A DNA stretch of 64,000 bases from Selaginella moellendorffii (Eukaryota > Streptophyta > Lycopodiopsida > Selaginellales > Selaginellaceae). Of this stretch, positions 12,300-23,723 are shown in pieces (positions within the stretch are counted from its first letter, which is position 1; every line of letters starts with the position of its first letter). The notes under the pieces are model-generated. The model saw only the letters and a program-made list of their open reading frames with translations. It was not told the DNA's origin and made no database searches. The DNA lies in the NCBI RefSeq assembly GCF_000143415.4, contig NW_003314434.1, positions 86,603-150,602 on the forward strand, in the 5' to 3' direction. A program made the position numbers and the translations under genes.

Positions 12300-15200
12300 A
12301 TAGTGGACACTTTATGCCAGTTTGCACTCGTGCTAGTTAGAGATAGCAACCAGCAAACTTCCATACAGTGTCTAGGGTACGGGGATATTTTTCACACCTA
12401 TGAAAGCTTGATTATCAAATTACTCAGGATTCATGATTCACTACAGATATCGAGTCGGAGAGTCTGCCACCCATGGCTCTTCCTGCACAAATCCACATTC
12501 TACAGCAAGACACTAACTTGACATACTTATTTGGCAATGGCAACATCTTTGCCAAGACACATGTCACTTATTTCGAGCAATATTGCATGTCGAAGGGCAT
12601 CATCGAGGATGATTATAAAACTCCATGACTTCTTGCAATCGCTCATTAGCCGAGCAACAGTGTGGGCAGAGACACTCTTAGAGGTAGACATGGCTGACTA
12701 CTCCACATTCAAAGCATCTTTCTAGGGTTACTTTGATCAATAGCAACCGGCATCACTTACTCATGGATTTGTTCACTTTTTGGCAAGGAGCATATGAATC
12801 TATGCTAGAATATGTGATGTGGTTCAAGTTTTACTGGAAGGGGTGTGTCCAATGCAAGGTCATCACAAATGAACCTCATTGTTGTAGTAGAGACTTTAGA
12901 GTGGGATCTTCTCCAAGAGCTCAGGATTTCCAGGGTAGAGGAGGCTTTCCTCCCACTTTTAGATGAGAGCTCATATGCTGCCGTGGTCCATTTTTCTCCA
13001 ACCCCACACAACAATGATAGAGTTTCCCTAGTGATCAAGAAGGCATTGTCAGAGCTTGCAAGATACAAGGAGATCATCTAGTAGCAGCGACAAATGCAAG
13101 AGAAGCTACTTGAGAAGTTTAGAGCATGCTGCTTACAATAGGTAGAGAGACTGAGATGCCCTCCTTGTTCTTGGTACTACTCACATTGCAATGTTACAAT
13201 GCACAACACAGAGAGATGTTGGAAGCTTCACCCAAAACTTCGACCACCTTCTGTCCAGCATGTTCAGCCGAAACCTCTACCAGACAACACATTTCTTCCA
13301 TGGCCAAAGATAGATACCAGCAACAACTGGAATAGAAAGCAATCAAAGACACCCCATCATTGAGCTGTGGAAAGATAGTAATGTATGTCAACACAATTTA
13401 TATTGCAGAGGATGGTTATAAGGTGGCTGTTGTGACTCAACGGCGCAAGAAGGTTTCTCCTCTAGCCCCAGATATTGATGGTGAGCAGGATCCAACTCCA
13501 GTTTCCAGAACTTCCCCATCTCTCATGGCGTACAAGTTACCCCATATTTCGGTATTTACAGCACCACCCACATCCTTGGCCACAACTTCGAATCCAACAG
13601 CCAGATATTCATCCAACTTTTAGTGTGAAGTCTCCCAGTTGCCCTCCACTCTTTCTCGGGTCCCACAAGAGGTTCTTGCTCAGATTGTTGACACTCCAGT
13701 CCAGATCACACTTGGTGAGCTTTTGCAATGTATACCCGGTTTTATTCCTTAGCTGGAGGCTTTTGCAAAGTCCACAGGCATCCCCGTGGAACTTCAGCAT
13801 GACATGCACATCATCAACACTCAAACCACTCATGATCCTAGAGCATTCTTTGTGGAGGTCAACATTGGTGATAGATTTTTGACAACATAAGCATTACTTG
13901 ATTCTGGATCCCAGAGCAACATCATCTCCCTTGACTTGGCACTTTCCAGTGGCTTGGAAGTGGTGAGAAACACAGTTGTCATCCTCAAAATGTTTGCCAA
14001 TCACTCAGTGGTCCTTGCAGGCATTTGTCAGAATGTCAAGATCTTTGGTGCAAGGAGTGGTATCCATGCTAGATTTCCTTGTTATGGACTTCCAACAGCT
14101 AGGATCTGGGAAGCTGAAGGACTCCATCATCTTAGGACGGCCATAGCACCTTGTAGCCACTTGCACAACAACTTAGGCCAAGGGAGAATCAACAATTACT
14201 GATAGCATCCATGTAGCAACTTTTCTCAACGCCCATGGTTGTTCTCTACTTCTATCTAGCTTGTCTCAAGTGGATGCTTCTTCCATCACTGAAGTTGACT
14301 AGGCTCTCAAGGTTTTTTTCCTGATGAAACTTATCAAGGATGACATGCTGCTAAAGATTCAAGTTATTGACTGCAATATGATTGAGGATAACATTATTAT
14401 TGGTTCAGCTCTTATAGAAATACGCTCCTATCCTTGACTAAAAAAAGCAAAAAAGAAAAAGTTTGAAAGGGATCTCTGGACTTGTGTAGTGATGGCAAAG
14501 AAGTCAAGTGTTGATGTAGTCCAATCCATGTTGAAGAAGTCAATAACAAATTTAGGGATTTCACATCGATTCCTTTGCTGTAGCATAGTGAAGGATCTAT
14601 CAAAGTGGTGGATTTTCCAAGCACTTTTCCAACTCTAGCACCACTTAAGGAGTCACTAGGGGCCCCTACTGAGGATCTATTGACCACTTTCTTCTAGACA
14701 AATAGCCATCTCCAATTTCCTCCAACAAATGCCTTGGAGTGGTATCTGCTGCAGCCATGGATTTTTTGACTTGCTTTATAGTGTGGAGCTTCCATCTTGA
14801 GCCTATGTCCACCCTAAGTTGTACTAACTCTACCTTTACAGAAAATTCCCCAAGAAGCATATACTTTACCATACAACCTTGGAAGCTTGCCTGCCAATGT
14901 GCTCACACCTTCTCAAAATACAACTTTTGATCCTAGACTTCTTCATTACTTTCCTTAAAGTCCTTTACATGATCTTAGCATTGAGACAAAGCATTTTCAG
15001 GTGGTACATAGTAGTTTTTGAGCTGTCAACGAAACAAAGTCACAAGGCATCAACAACACTTTGGAGAGCACAACTTTTTCACTCTCTTTGAGTACACTTT
15101 TGACTTTCCAGCTTAGTGACTACACTCTTGGTGGCACGAAGGGAGAGAAACTTGGACCACCAAAGCTTTGTATTGGCGAGTCCAATAAGATTTGCAATGG

Positions 15201-15500
15201 GCCAAGTGTGTTCTTGGCCAGCACGATAGTCTTGAGGAGCGGAACCTCCATTGGTTGGTAGCAATCTCAAGATGGACCATTCAAGTTTCCACAGCAGAAC
15301 TTGATGTTGTAATCTTCGAAAGAAGAAAAATCTTACAAACTTCAAGTTTAGATCAAGGACTTACTGAAAGGTCAACTTTATTCCACTCATCCTTGTGTCT
15401 AAACTTTGTACCAGTGGATCCACTGTTGGTATTTGTGATTATCCTGGTGAGCATCATGGATCTGTTGCTGACAGCATTGTCGAACCACCATACAAAAAAG
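12300..15500 (+). mobile_element. Decayed Gag-protease region of a retrotransposon
   Basis: Plus-strand translation across stops and frameshifts shows Gag-like text near 12510-12700 (FAKTHVTYFEQYCMSKGI). A retroviral-type aspartic protease motif follows near 13880-13970, where LLDSGSQSNIISLDLA stands after an in-frame stop. DSG in place of DTG is common in plant elements. A lysine- and glutamine-rich stretch lies between them. No reverse transcriptase or integrase block was recognised downstream to 15500, so the copy is truncated as well as mutated. The order Gag then protease fits a Ty3/gypsy-like element; the family is uncertain. Confidence 0.55.
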
Positions 15501-15706
15501 AAATAAAAGCATTTGACATTAGATTAAATAAAAGTTACAAATAAAAAAAAGGCAAATATTAGTTACTTAAAACAGTGTTTTTGAATTATAGCAACACATT
15601 TTTTTAAAAAATGAATAAATAAGCTTAAAAAAAATTTAAATTTGATTATTGTTGATTTTTTATGAATACTTATTAACAAACACGGTATACACAAATTTCA
15701 TTGCTC

Positions 15707-16796
15707 CTACTTACTTGAAGATGTATACAATGTGAGGGACAGCCCATCCAGGTTTTCAGCATTACTGGATGCGCTTGGCGTGGAAATACTCTCTGTGTTA
15801 TAATTTGCAGCAGCAGCTGGACTACTGCCAATCCCCTTGCTCTCTTCCAGCAGCTGGTGATTTGCTACGACAAATCTCCTCGAGGGATAGAAACTTGCCT
15901 GGTCATGCTGGCTCAAGAGCTCTTCCTTGACGTTATAAGAAGGTACGCCGCTTTGGTTTAGCGATCTTGCATGATCCACGGGAAACACGGGAAGAGCGAA
16001 CGCGTGATCATGCCTTGCGAGAGGAAGGAACTGGTGCTCCAGGCTCAAGGCTGCTGCTGGAAATGGTGGCGGCGAAGCTGCGGGAGTTGATGATCGAGGC
16101 GATCCAAGCCGTGATTGGCAGTCTTGGAAGCTGTAGATTGCGCTGGCATGATCGGCGCCGATAGCTAGAGATGATTGCCGGTGAGCGAGAAGATCACGCA
16201 GAGCATTTTCCTGCTGCTGCTGCTGCTGGTGATGGTGGCTCTTCTTCCTGGCGCTCAGGTCTTCTCCGCTCGAAGTCTCGCTTTGATCGTGCTGCCTGCT
16301 ATTCAACGAAGACGAAGGACTCGTCTCCAAAGGCTTCGCGGAGGAAGTCTCCTTCGCTCTCTTCATCATCTCGCTACACCCCTAACAGAGCAAAGAACTA
16401 GTGTAAGTTGATGATCATAGTTCTCTTGGACAAAACTATAAGAACGTCTTCAAGGGGAAAGTATGGAGAGCTTCTTACTTTCTTGTAGATGGTGCCATCT
16501 TCCTCGACGTGCCAGCCCGCCTCGTCGCACAGCGCCTTGAGAACCTCGTTGTGATCGGCGTGCTTGGGGAGAGCGTAGCCACCATGCGCTCGCAGCCCAG
16601 CAAAGATCTTGGCCGCCACCGCGCGGCGCCGCCTCTCCCTCTTCTTGTTGTTCTCGCGCTCCCGCTCCGTGGGATTCCTCCACACCACGCCGCCTTTCCC
16701 AGCCGGCCTCTTGACCTTCCATGGCCCGGAGGTGGGCTTGATGCAACCACGCACCGTGCATTTCCTTCCCGGCCTGGACGACGCCGACTCCTCCAT
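15707..16796 (-). CDS. BZR1/BES1-family brassinosteroid transcription factor
   Basis: Two exons, 16796-16479 and 16381-15707, give about 330 residues. The phase-0 intron is 97 bp with GTAAG/TTAG borders and joins ...GTIYKK to GCSEMMKR, the family's usual splice position. Exon 1 holds the plant-specific basic DNA-binding domain of BZR1/BES1 proteins ([20 protein letters not shown], then [10 protein letters not shown] and the [14 protein letters not shown] end). Exon 2 is Ser/Pro-rich with [17 protein letters not shown], the sort of region GSK3-like BIN2 kinases phosphorylate, a poly-Gln run, and a C-terminal LSLTL that fits an EAR repression motif. In known plants these nuclear factors bind E-box/BRRE sites and mediate brassinosteroid responses; lycophyte function is inferred. 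The stop lies 14 residues after the EAR-like motif region begins. Confidence 0.92.
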
Positions 16797-18031
16797 TGCG
16801 ACTTGATCGATGCTCGCGAGTGCTCGTGATCCAAGCGAGAAAGAAGACTGTTCTAGAGAACGCTTGGCGACGATCCTATCTCTCTCCAGCAGCGCTCATA
16901 TCTCGACTAGAGTCTATAAGATACACAGCGTGTGGGAGAAGCCAGCTCGAGGAAAGAGAAAAAAATCCTCTCTCTCTCTCTCTCGCGGTGGCTTGCACTT
17001 CACGAAAAGATAACGATCGAGAATTGGGATGGAGCAGCGACGATCTTAGAGCTGGAAGCTGAGAATTGGAATGAGGAAGAAAAAAATCGTGACTGTCTGA
17101 CCGACCAAATTCTCCCAGCAACGAGAGCGAGAGAAGAAAAAAAAAGAGAAGAAATAGATTTGGATTGAGCAAACTTTCGCTTACAACTTTTTTTTGTTCT
17201 TCCGACTCGCCCTCACTGTGGTTAATCCTTTTTTCTCCAAGCTGCGCTGGGGACTATCATTTAGATTTGTCGCCAGTGGCAGCGGTCAGGAAAAACGAAA
17301 CGAAACGCTATCAAATCTCACCGGGTGTCAGTGTTCTTCACTGCCGGTAAGTTTTCGCTAACATTTTTATCTCGTCTTAAACAAAGTTGGTAAGAGAAAA
17401 GAAAACATTCTCAAACGAAGCACAGGGTAATTATTTCCAATTACCAGTGCCAAAGTTTTTGGTATTTTGCGATCACATTCACCTGCGCTCGAAAAATCTT
17501 GCCACATTTTCTTTTTTTTCTCTCGGTCCAATCAAAGGCGAGTGTTGGCTTTCCGTTGCGTTGCCTAAAACTACGATGCCGCCAAAACGCCACTATTGCG
17601 CAGCGTGTCAGCCATTTCCATGGGCTCCATGTCCTGGGATATTCCCAGACGTGGCGAGGCATATACCCCTCCCGCTGTGGATTATCCCGCGGATATGCTG
17701 CCAGGAAGTCTCACGCCAGACAATCATGGTTGATCATAATCTTAAGTAACAACTAGATTCCAGCGAGCGGCAGCAGAGCCTTTTGGTTTTTTTTTCTCAT
17801 TGGTTCTCTTTTGGAGGAACTCTGTTCTCCGTCGTCGAGAGAGAATGGATTGCGAGAACAAATCGAGGAGCAAATCTTCCCTGCGAGCGAGAATTTCTTC
17901 TGTAACGGCTTCCAACCTCCAACACTGATCTTTAATATTCCTTCGCAAAATCTACGTCTGGAGCAGCACAAAAACAAAACAAGACAAGAAGGAAATCCAA
18001 AAAAAATGGGAGGAGCTTACCAACGTCGTCT
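16797..18031 (-). other. Intergenic: BZR1 5' region and CRBN 3' region
   Basis: Roughly 1.2 kb between two minus-strand genes. It must hold the BZR1/BES1 promoter and leader and the CRBN 3' UTR. A good donor-like GTAAG lies about 12 bp past the CRBN stop (18016-18020), so a 3' UTR intron is possible. The small frames here (for example 17387-17749) show no domain. Homopurine runs and a CT tract are the only notable composition features. Confidence 0.5.
16966..16986 (-). promoter_or_regulatory. GA/CT dinucleotide tract upstream of BZR1 gene
   Basis: A run of CT repeats on the plus strand (GA on the sense strand) about 170 bp upstream of the BZR1/BES1 start codon. GA tracts in plant 5' regions can bind BPC/GAGA-binding proteins or form leader microsatellites; here only the tract itself is seen. 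Confidence 0.35.
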
Positions 18032-20598
18032 CTACTGCTCCGGACCAGTGCCTGCGATTTGCGACCTCCGGATCCCCCAAAAGCCTTTCGGATTCATGCC
18101 GCTCTTTGCAGCCGTGAATCTCCATCCCATATGTGCGTCGCACACGCAGTTCGCGATCGTCCAGGCATAGCTACGATAGAAAACAACTCAAGTGAGAGAG
18201 AAGAGGAAGAGAATACTGTAATCTTACCCGGGAAACCAGCTGTGCTGTGTTTCCGGACGACCACGTAAGTTGAGCCCCTGTGCTTTGCGAAGAGTAAGCG
18301 TCTCATGCACGTAGCCGTGCTCGTTCACGAAAGCGTTCATAGGACCGTCAGCAGACATGACAAGCATGTCACTCCGCCTAGCAATTGTTGCCTGAAAAAA
18401 ACATTTACAGATCACATGTAAAGAAAAACAAAAGAGAGAGGCCTACTTTGCAACTCTTGCAGCGAATGAGATCCATACTCTCGAGAAGCTGGACTTCCCT
18501 TCGCAGCCTGTAAACGACGTCCAACTCAAGAAGCTCCTGCCTAGTCTCGTCTGGAAGCGGCATCTTGCTAGCAATGAAGAACGACAGTAGTCCAGGATTA
18601 CCGACGAGTTCATCCATGCTAGGAAGCTCGACCATTTGTCTCCACATATCTGGGATCAAGCAGAGTTAAGACCACCGAGGAAAAAGCTCTCAGAATTTGT
18701 TTTTCTGTACCTTACCTGCTGCTCTGCGAGATAGATCATACGCGTCATACATCCGGTAGACCCAGTGTGGCCAAGCAGCCCGTTGTCCCCTAGAAATCCA
18801 CTTGGCCTCGTCTCTAGCCCAAGCTTTGGAAGCACCACCCCACTCTCCATCCGAGCGGGACCATTTACGAGTCATGGCGTTTTCAGAGCTCTCGCCAGCT
18901 TGGTTTTGATTAACAGGCTGAGACGATGTTGCTGGTAAGTTTCTTTCCACGGACGGTGAAGTATCCAGATCCTCTACATTCCGTCTTCTGAGCCATCTGG
19001 GAAGTACCATACTACCGTCCTCTTCGTCACTGTCGTCGTGGTGAAACTGTAGTAGCAGATGCGTCAGAGTTCCCTGGCCATTCAGGAACCGTGTCACTTG
19101 ACTCCTTATATCACCACTAGCTTCAGGGCCCGCGTCCAGAGGTACCTCATCGTCGTCTTCCACGGGATCAGGAGACTCATGAATGGCACGAGGGACTTTT
19201 CCACTTTCTCTGCTGGGCACAGCAGCCTTGGCCGAAAAAGCATCTCTTGGGACTTGCAAAGGTCTCGTTTCTTCAAGTATCTTGACTAGACAACATGGCT
19301 GAGGAAAGAAAAGAGAAATAACAAAGCATCCGGGAAATGAATATAAAATCTCGTTACCGTATCATTGTCATCACTCCACGCATCTTGAACTCGAAACCTT
19401 TGACGGCCCCTTGCAACAACGGTGATGGAACCATCAAGTGAGTGCCTTAGTTGACGAATCTGCTAGTTGCAAGCAAACGTAAATGAGCAAAACCGAAACG
19501 ATGATGTCATACCTCAGCTGTGGTTCCCACGAGAGCAGGATAAACAGCATTGTCCTTCCGCCCAACGTGAAGCTGGAAAATGAAAACCGGGGAGATTAAA
19601 GAACTACTGATTCTTACTGATTAAAGAACCGGTTAATGCTTACGTATCAGGAAATAGTGCTGCACATAGCTAAGTTAGAAAGATTTTCTCTCCATCAACA
19701 CACGTTACTGTCTGGCAACCATCTAAAGAAAGCATTGTTTTTTGAAGTGCATGGACAGAAATGCAAACCAAGAAGAGTCAGAACAATACCACAGCGAGTG
19801 TATACGGTGCATGGTCCTGACTTATAGCCGTCACGACGGCGGCCTTACACCTCCGCCGCACAACTTTGAGAGGAAGCGTGGCTTCTGGAAAAAGAACAAT
19901 GCCTGCAAAAGAAAACTTTAGAAGCGATCACCCCAAAGGCACAAATCTTCACCTTCCAAGTATAAAATAGGAAGCCTCACGACGCTACCTTCTTCCAGGA
20001 ACGCACGAATGTGTCCCGTGTCGTCCACATCTACCGAGTTGACTCTAAGATCTGGACCGATAGAACAATAAGATCTTACCACCAAGGTACACGTGTCTGC
20101 TCGCTAGAGATGTATCAAACGTGAATCCAGGCCGAGGAGCTCTAGCGATGCGTCCATGCCTGCGTAGCAACGTTCTTTTAGTTCTTGCCAGAAGAAACGA
20201 ATATCTAAATCATGAATCCTCAAGAACTTATTCGCAGCAGAAGAAAACACACAAGAATTCCTTGAAGAAAAGGTCTGTGGTTCATGAACAAAAAATGCAG
20301 ATCATACCAAAGAATTCCGAGGCAAAGAACACATGAAAAGAAAAGAATAGATCAATCAAACAAGCTAGCAATCCCATAATCCAATGATCGAAAGAGAAAA
20401 ATGGAGCTACCTGATGTGCGAATCATTGTCTTCCTCCTCCTCCTCCTCCTCGAGCTCTTCCATCTCGAGCGCCTCGATTTGCTCCACCTGATGCCGCTCA
20501 TTGTCCGTCATCCGGCGACGGCTCTGCTGCTCCACGACGTGATCCAGCGCCGCCTCATCGATCCCTCCAGCGCCATCCTCGTGTTCTTCGTCGCTCAT
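18032..20598 (-). CDS. CRBN: Cereblon (CRBN): CUL4-DDB1 E3 ligase substrate receptor
   Basis: Ten exons are proposed: 20598-20411, 20204-20080, 20051 or 20042-19953, 19902-19790, 19572-19513, 19459-19358, 19298-18716, 18649-18447, 18391-18228, 18170-18032; about 590 residues. The order is an acidic N-terminus, a LON N-terminal-like domain beginning HVYLG and running through EEGSVVRLPILYLE, a long acidic insert, a helical DDB1-binding part, and a C-terminal CULT domain. The CULT domain has CKSC, GYVHETLT and HSWFPGYAW, then GWRF. These keep the three tryptophans that form the thalidomide/degron pocket of human CRBN (W380, W386, W400), plus H378. Anomaly: the second zinc pair reads CVC, not CxxC. 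Known role of the family: substrate receptor of a cullin-4 ubiquitin ligase. The second intron is doubtful, only 28 or 37 nt long. Confidence 0.93.
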
Positions 20599-21095
20599 AC
20601 CTCGCTCTCACCCTAAATAATATTTCATGCCAATCCAGAAAGCTAGGGTTCTTACGTCTCGTCCACAATGGCGCCCACAATATTATGGCGCCCACACGTA
20701 TGTCTCTTTTAAGCTCGATCGCGCGCTTGGCTCTCAATCGCGATTTTCTACCGCATTCTTTCTAGGTAGGCTTTAGATCGATTCTCTTGCATTTTACCCC
20801 GGATTCTTGCGTAGTTCTCAGCTGCAAGAAGGAAAAAAAGATATAGATAGAATTTCTTAGTACTCCTTTAAAGTCGAACGTAGTTTCTGACAACTCACAC
20901 AGATCTTAGAGATTTCTAAAATCCTCAAAGAAAGTATAAAAGAGAGCGCCTCAGGAGGGAGAAAACATACTAGAGTACGCAAGCTTTTGCAAAGTGGATG
21001 ATGGAATCATCCCACCATGCTTTCTTTCTAATCGCAAGTGCCTTCCTTTTTTCTCCTTATTCTTTGCTTTCTCTTTGTTCTCCGTTTGATTTGAT
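20599..21095 (-). other. Intergenic: CRBN 5' region and purine permease 3' UTR
   Basis: About 500 bp between two same-strand genes. Nothing beyond presumed UTR and promoter sequence is visible; the short frame at 20555-20737 lacks any domain. Confidence 0.5.
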
Positions 21096-22320
21096 TCAAA
21101 CCGAGCTGACATATTCTTCGTGCTCCTCCTTGTTGTCAGGAATTGCCGGCGGTGCCGCGCTCGATTCAACGTAGCCGCCATACACATACGATACGAATCC
21201 CCAGCAGGAGAGGAGCAGAGCCATGACTTTAAGCCCACCAAAAGCGTCATGGAAGAAGATATATGCAAACACTGCTCCCACTGGGATCACCACGGTAAGA
21301 ATCACTCCAGCCAGCAGCGACGATGAGAGAAAAATAACACCCATTGTTCCCAGGAACGCAGCTTGCCAGGCCAGAGTGGAGCACAACAAAGTCACGAAGT
21401 AGGCGAGACTTCCGGCCTTGAACACCGCGGCCTCGACGTGAATGGCCTCAAAGTCGTTGTTGATGGCCATGCCGACAGTGGAGACGATGGTAGCAACCAG
21501 CGCGGTGGAGGTTTGCATTTGCAAGACTAGCAAGGTGGACTTTCGGCCCAGGACTTTGGCAAAGACGAGCTCGGTGAGGGACAGGATGAGGCCGTAGAGT
21601 CCAGCAGCAGTGATCGTCATGACATAGCCGTGCCCCGTCTGCTCCCGGCTAACTCCCGGAAGCTCGTCGGAGCTGGAGTGGAGGCCCAAGAGCACGGCAC
21701 TGGAGCTGACGAGCACGATGGAGTTCCAGACGTATGGGCCGATGCTCTTCCGGAGGAGGAACAAGGCGAAGAGGGAGTTGAAGGCGAGCTGGCTGGATGT
21801 CAAGAGTCCTGCAGTGGAGGCCGGGAGATACGACATCCCCCACGAGTAGAGGAAGTTGTCGAGAGCGATGAGGCAGCCGATGGAAGCGAAAGCAGCGACG
21901 AGTTTGAAGCTGAAGGGTGCGAGAAGGTGGTGGTGGCCGGGGGAATCGCTGCTGCTGCTGCTGGCTTTGAAGTAGACGATCAGCATTGCGAGCGCACAGA
22001 CCGGCCAGCCAGCGGTTTGGACCCAGCCGCAGAGCCAGCGCCGGGAGCCACCGTTGGAATAGTAGAAGCGCATGAGCAGCGTGGCGGCGATGAAACCGAC
22101 GAACATTCCGGTGGAGCTCAGGCACAGGAGCAGCCAGTGCTTGCGGCTCTTGCTCCTCAAGGCCCGCGCCAAGGCCGTGCTCCATTCGCCATCGAAAGCA
22201 CTCAAGCCTGGAAAACCAAAATACCAACACCGTACGTTTCGGTTCTTTATATGCAAGGTGGATCTCACCTTTGGGCATGGTCTCTTCTGGAGCAACTTTG
22301 TCGGCATTGAGCTCCGCCAT
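21096..22320 (-). CDS. Purine permease (PUP family transporter)
   Basis: Two exons, 22320-22269 and 22207-21096, encode about 387 residues. Exon 1 gives a short soluble N-terminus (MAELNADKVAPEETMPKG) and splices in phase 1 over a 61-bp intron to LSAFDGEWS. Exon 2 has about ten hydrophobic segments of the drug/metabolite transporter fold. Typical PUP signatures include GLLTSSQLAFNSLFALFLLR, VLLGLHSSSDELPG, GLYGLILSLTELVF and a C-terminal WGFVSYVYGGYVE. PUPs are proton-coupled importers of adenine, cytokinins, related bases and some alkaloids at the plasma membrane or tonoplast; the substrate here cannot be told from sequence. A longer frame starting near 22307 reads through the intron and is not preferred. 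Confidence 0.92.
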
Positions 22321-23723
22321 AGATACTCGGCTATTTTGTCGATCTAGCAGCCTAAAATTCTCTCTTTTCCAGGACTGCAAGTGAACAAGCTGCGATACGA
22401 TTATAAAACTCGAGCTCGCAGCTACTGGCAAACAGCGGGACGTGATATTGGGCGACAATGACAAGCACAGGCGCAGGCATGCACTCTTAAGTTGGATACA
22501 CTCTTCCAAGCGCTCGCGCGCTCGCCATTTCTTTATAGTGAGGACACACCCATTGGGAGGACGGATGCGAAACCATGACATCACAGGCTTTGATGTAAGA
22601 TCGTCTTTTTCAAATCCATTTCTCACAGGACACCTCAAATTCTTTGGCAAAGACATATAATATAAGCATCATGCTGGTCAGTGTCTCGGGAGTGTCGTGG
22701 TGGATTTCAGCCTCAAACTAAAGTTTTTGATTCTCTCATGGATAAATTCGCTTACTGTTACTTGTATATAATACAATGGCCATTAAGTCAAAAAGGAAAT
22801 ATTTTGGCATATAACAAGCATCATAGCTCTCCAACTTTGGAGCCTTAAAAACGCTCTGACCGCACAAATATAAGTTTCCGGCCCATTCACGAGATTACAG
22901 CTGACGATACTCCTAAGGATTAAGCAAGACCACGCTTTCAAGAAAGAAATCTAGAATATTTTAGAGAAGTTTTTTAGAGTACCTTGTGAGCTTCGAACTT
23001 CTCTCGCGTGTAGCAAGAGCCAATTTCCTGATTGAGGAGGTGCGCATATGAAACAGTATAAAGCCAGGAAACTTTACCACAGAGAGAGAGACAGATGTTC
23101 CAGGAAGGCCTGCTGCCGTCTTGCAATATCCCCGAGCATGATTTCCAAGCGATTCGCAGCAGCAACTGCTCGGGGGAAATGGAAGAGTTTTTGACGCTCT
23201 TTAGAGAATCGTCCGAAGGCTCACGCGTGGCAAATACTTTGGAAGCAGGAGGAGTATCTGTCTGCAATCAAGAGTGAAAATCAAAATCTTACAAAGATTG
23301 CCTTTTCCCTGGAAAGCGAACCTGGAGATTTGAGTGCGGAGTGTGCGGAGTGCGGAGTGTCCAGCACAGGGACCGTTGAAACTGCGCCCCTCAAAACGGC
23401 TTCCCTAGTTGCTGGACACAAAGCTCGCTCCGATGATGGATGGAATCACACCGTTAGCTCAATCATTTTAAGACGAGCTTACCTGGGAATATAATCGATT
23501 TCATTCGCTCAATCGCGCTCCTCACAGCCTGAGTAAAGGGGCAAGAGAAAAGAGAACAATACGGGGCACCACAGACCTTCTGATGTAACCTTTCCAGCAG
23601 AGCTGTAAGATTTTAAGAAATCGCACGGACCATATCTCAGTGGAGCATCTCGGCACATGCATCGTAATTTTATATAGTCCGCGGAGCCTCCTTTCTACGT
23701 AAGCGAACAGTTGTCCCCTCTTA
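22321..23723 (-). other. Intergenic stretch without a confident gene
   Basis: About 1.4 kb between the purine permease start and the 3' end of the coiled-coil gene. A 60-codon plus-strand frame at 23095-23277 (MFQEGLLPSCNIPEHDF...) has a TATAAAG-like sequence about 35 bp before its ATG. A longer antisense frame overlaps it. Neither shows a known domain. A small GAGTGTGCGGAGTGCGGA duplication lies near 23334-23360. Confidence 0.4.

Noticed and set aside
16398-16834. Alternative frames over BZR1 exon 1 on both strands
   Set aside because: High GC leaves them open, but only one frame carries the basic DNA-binding domain and splices in phase to exon 2.
21649-22656. 335-codon minus frame and 226-codon plus frame overlapping the purine permease
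   Set aside because: Both are shadows of the purine permease exon; only the chosen frame has transmembrane segments and family motifs.
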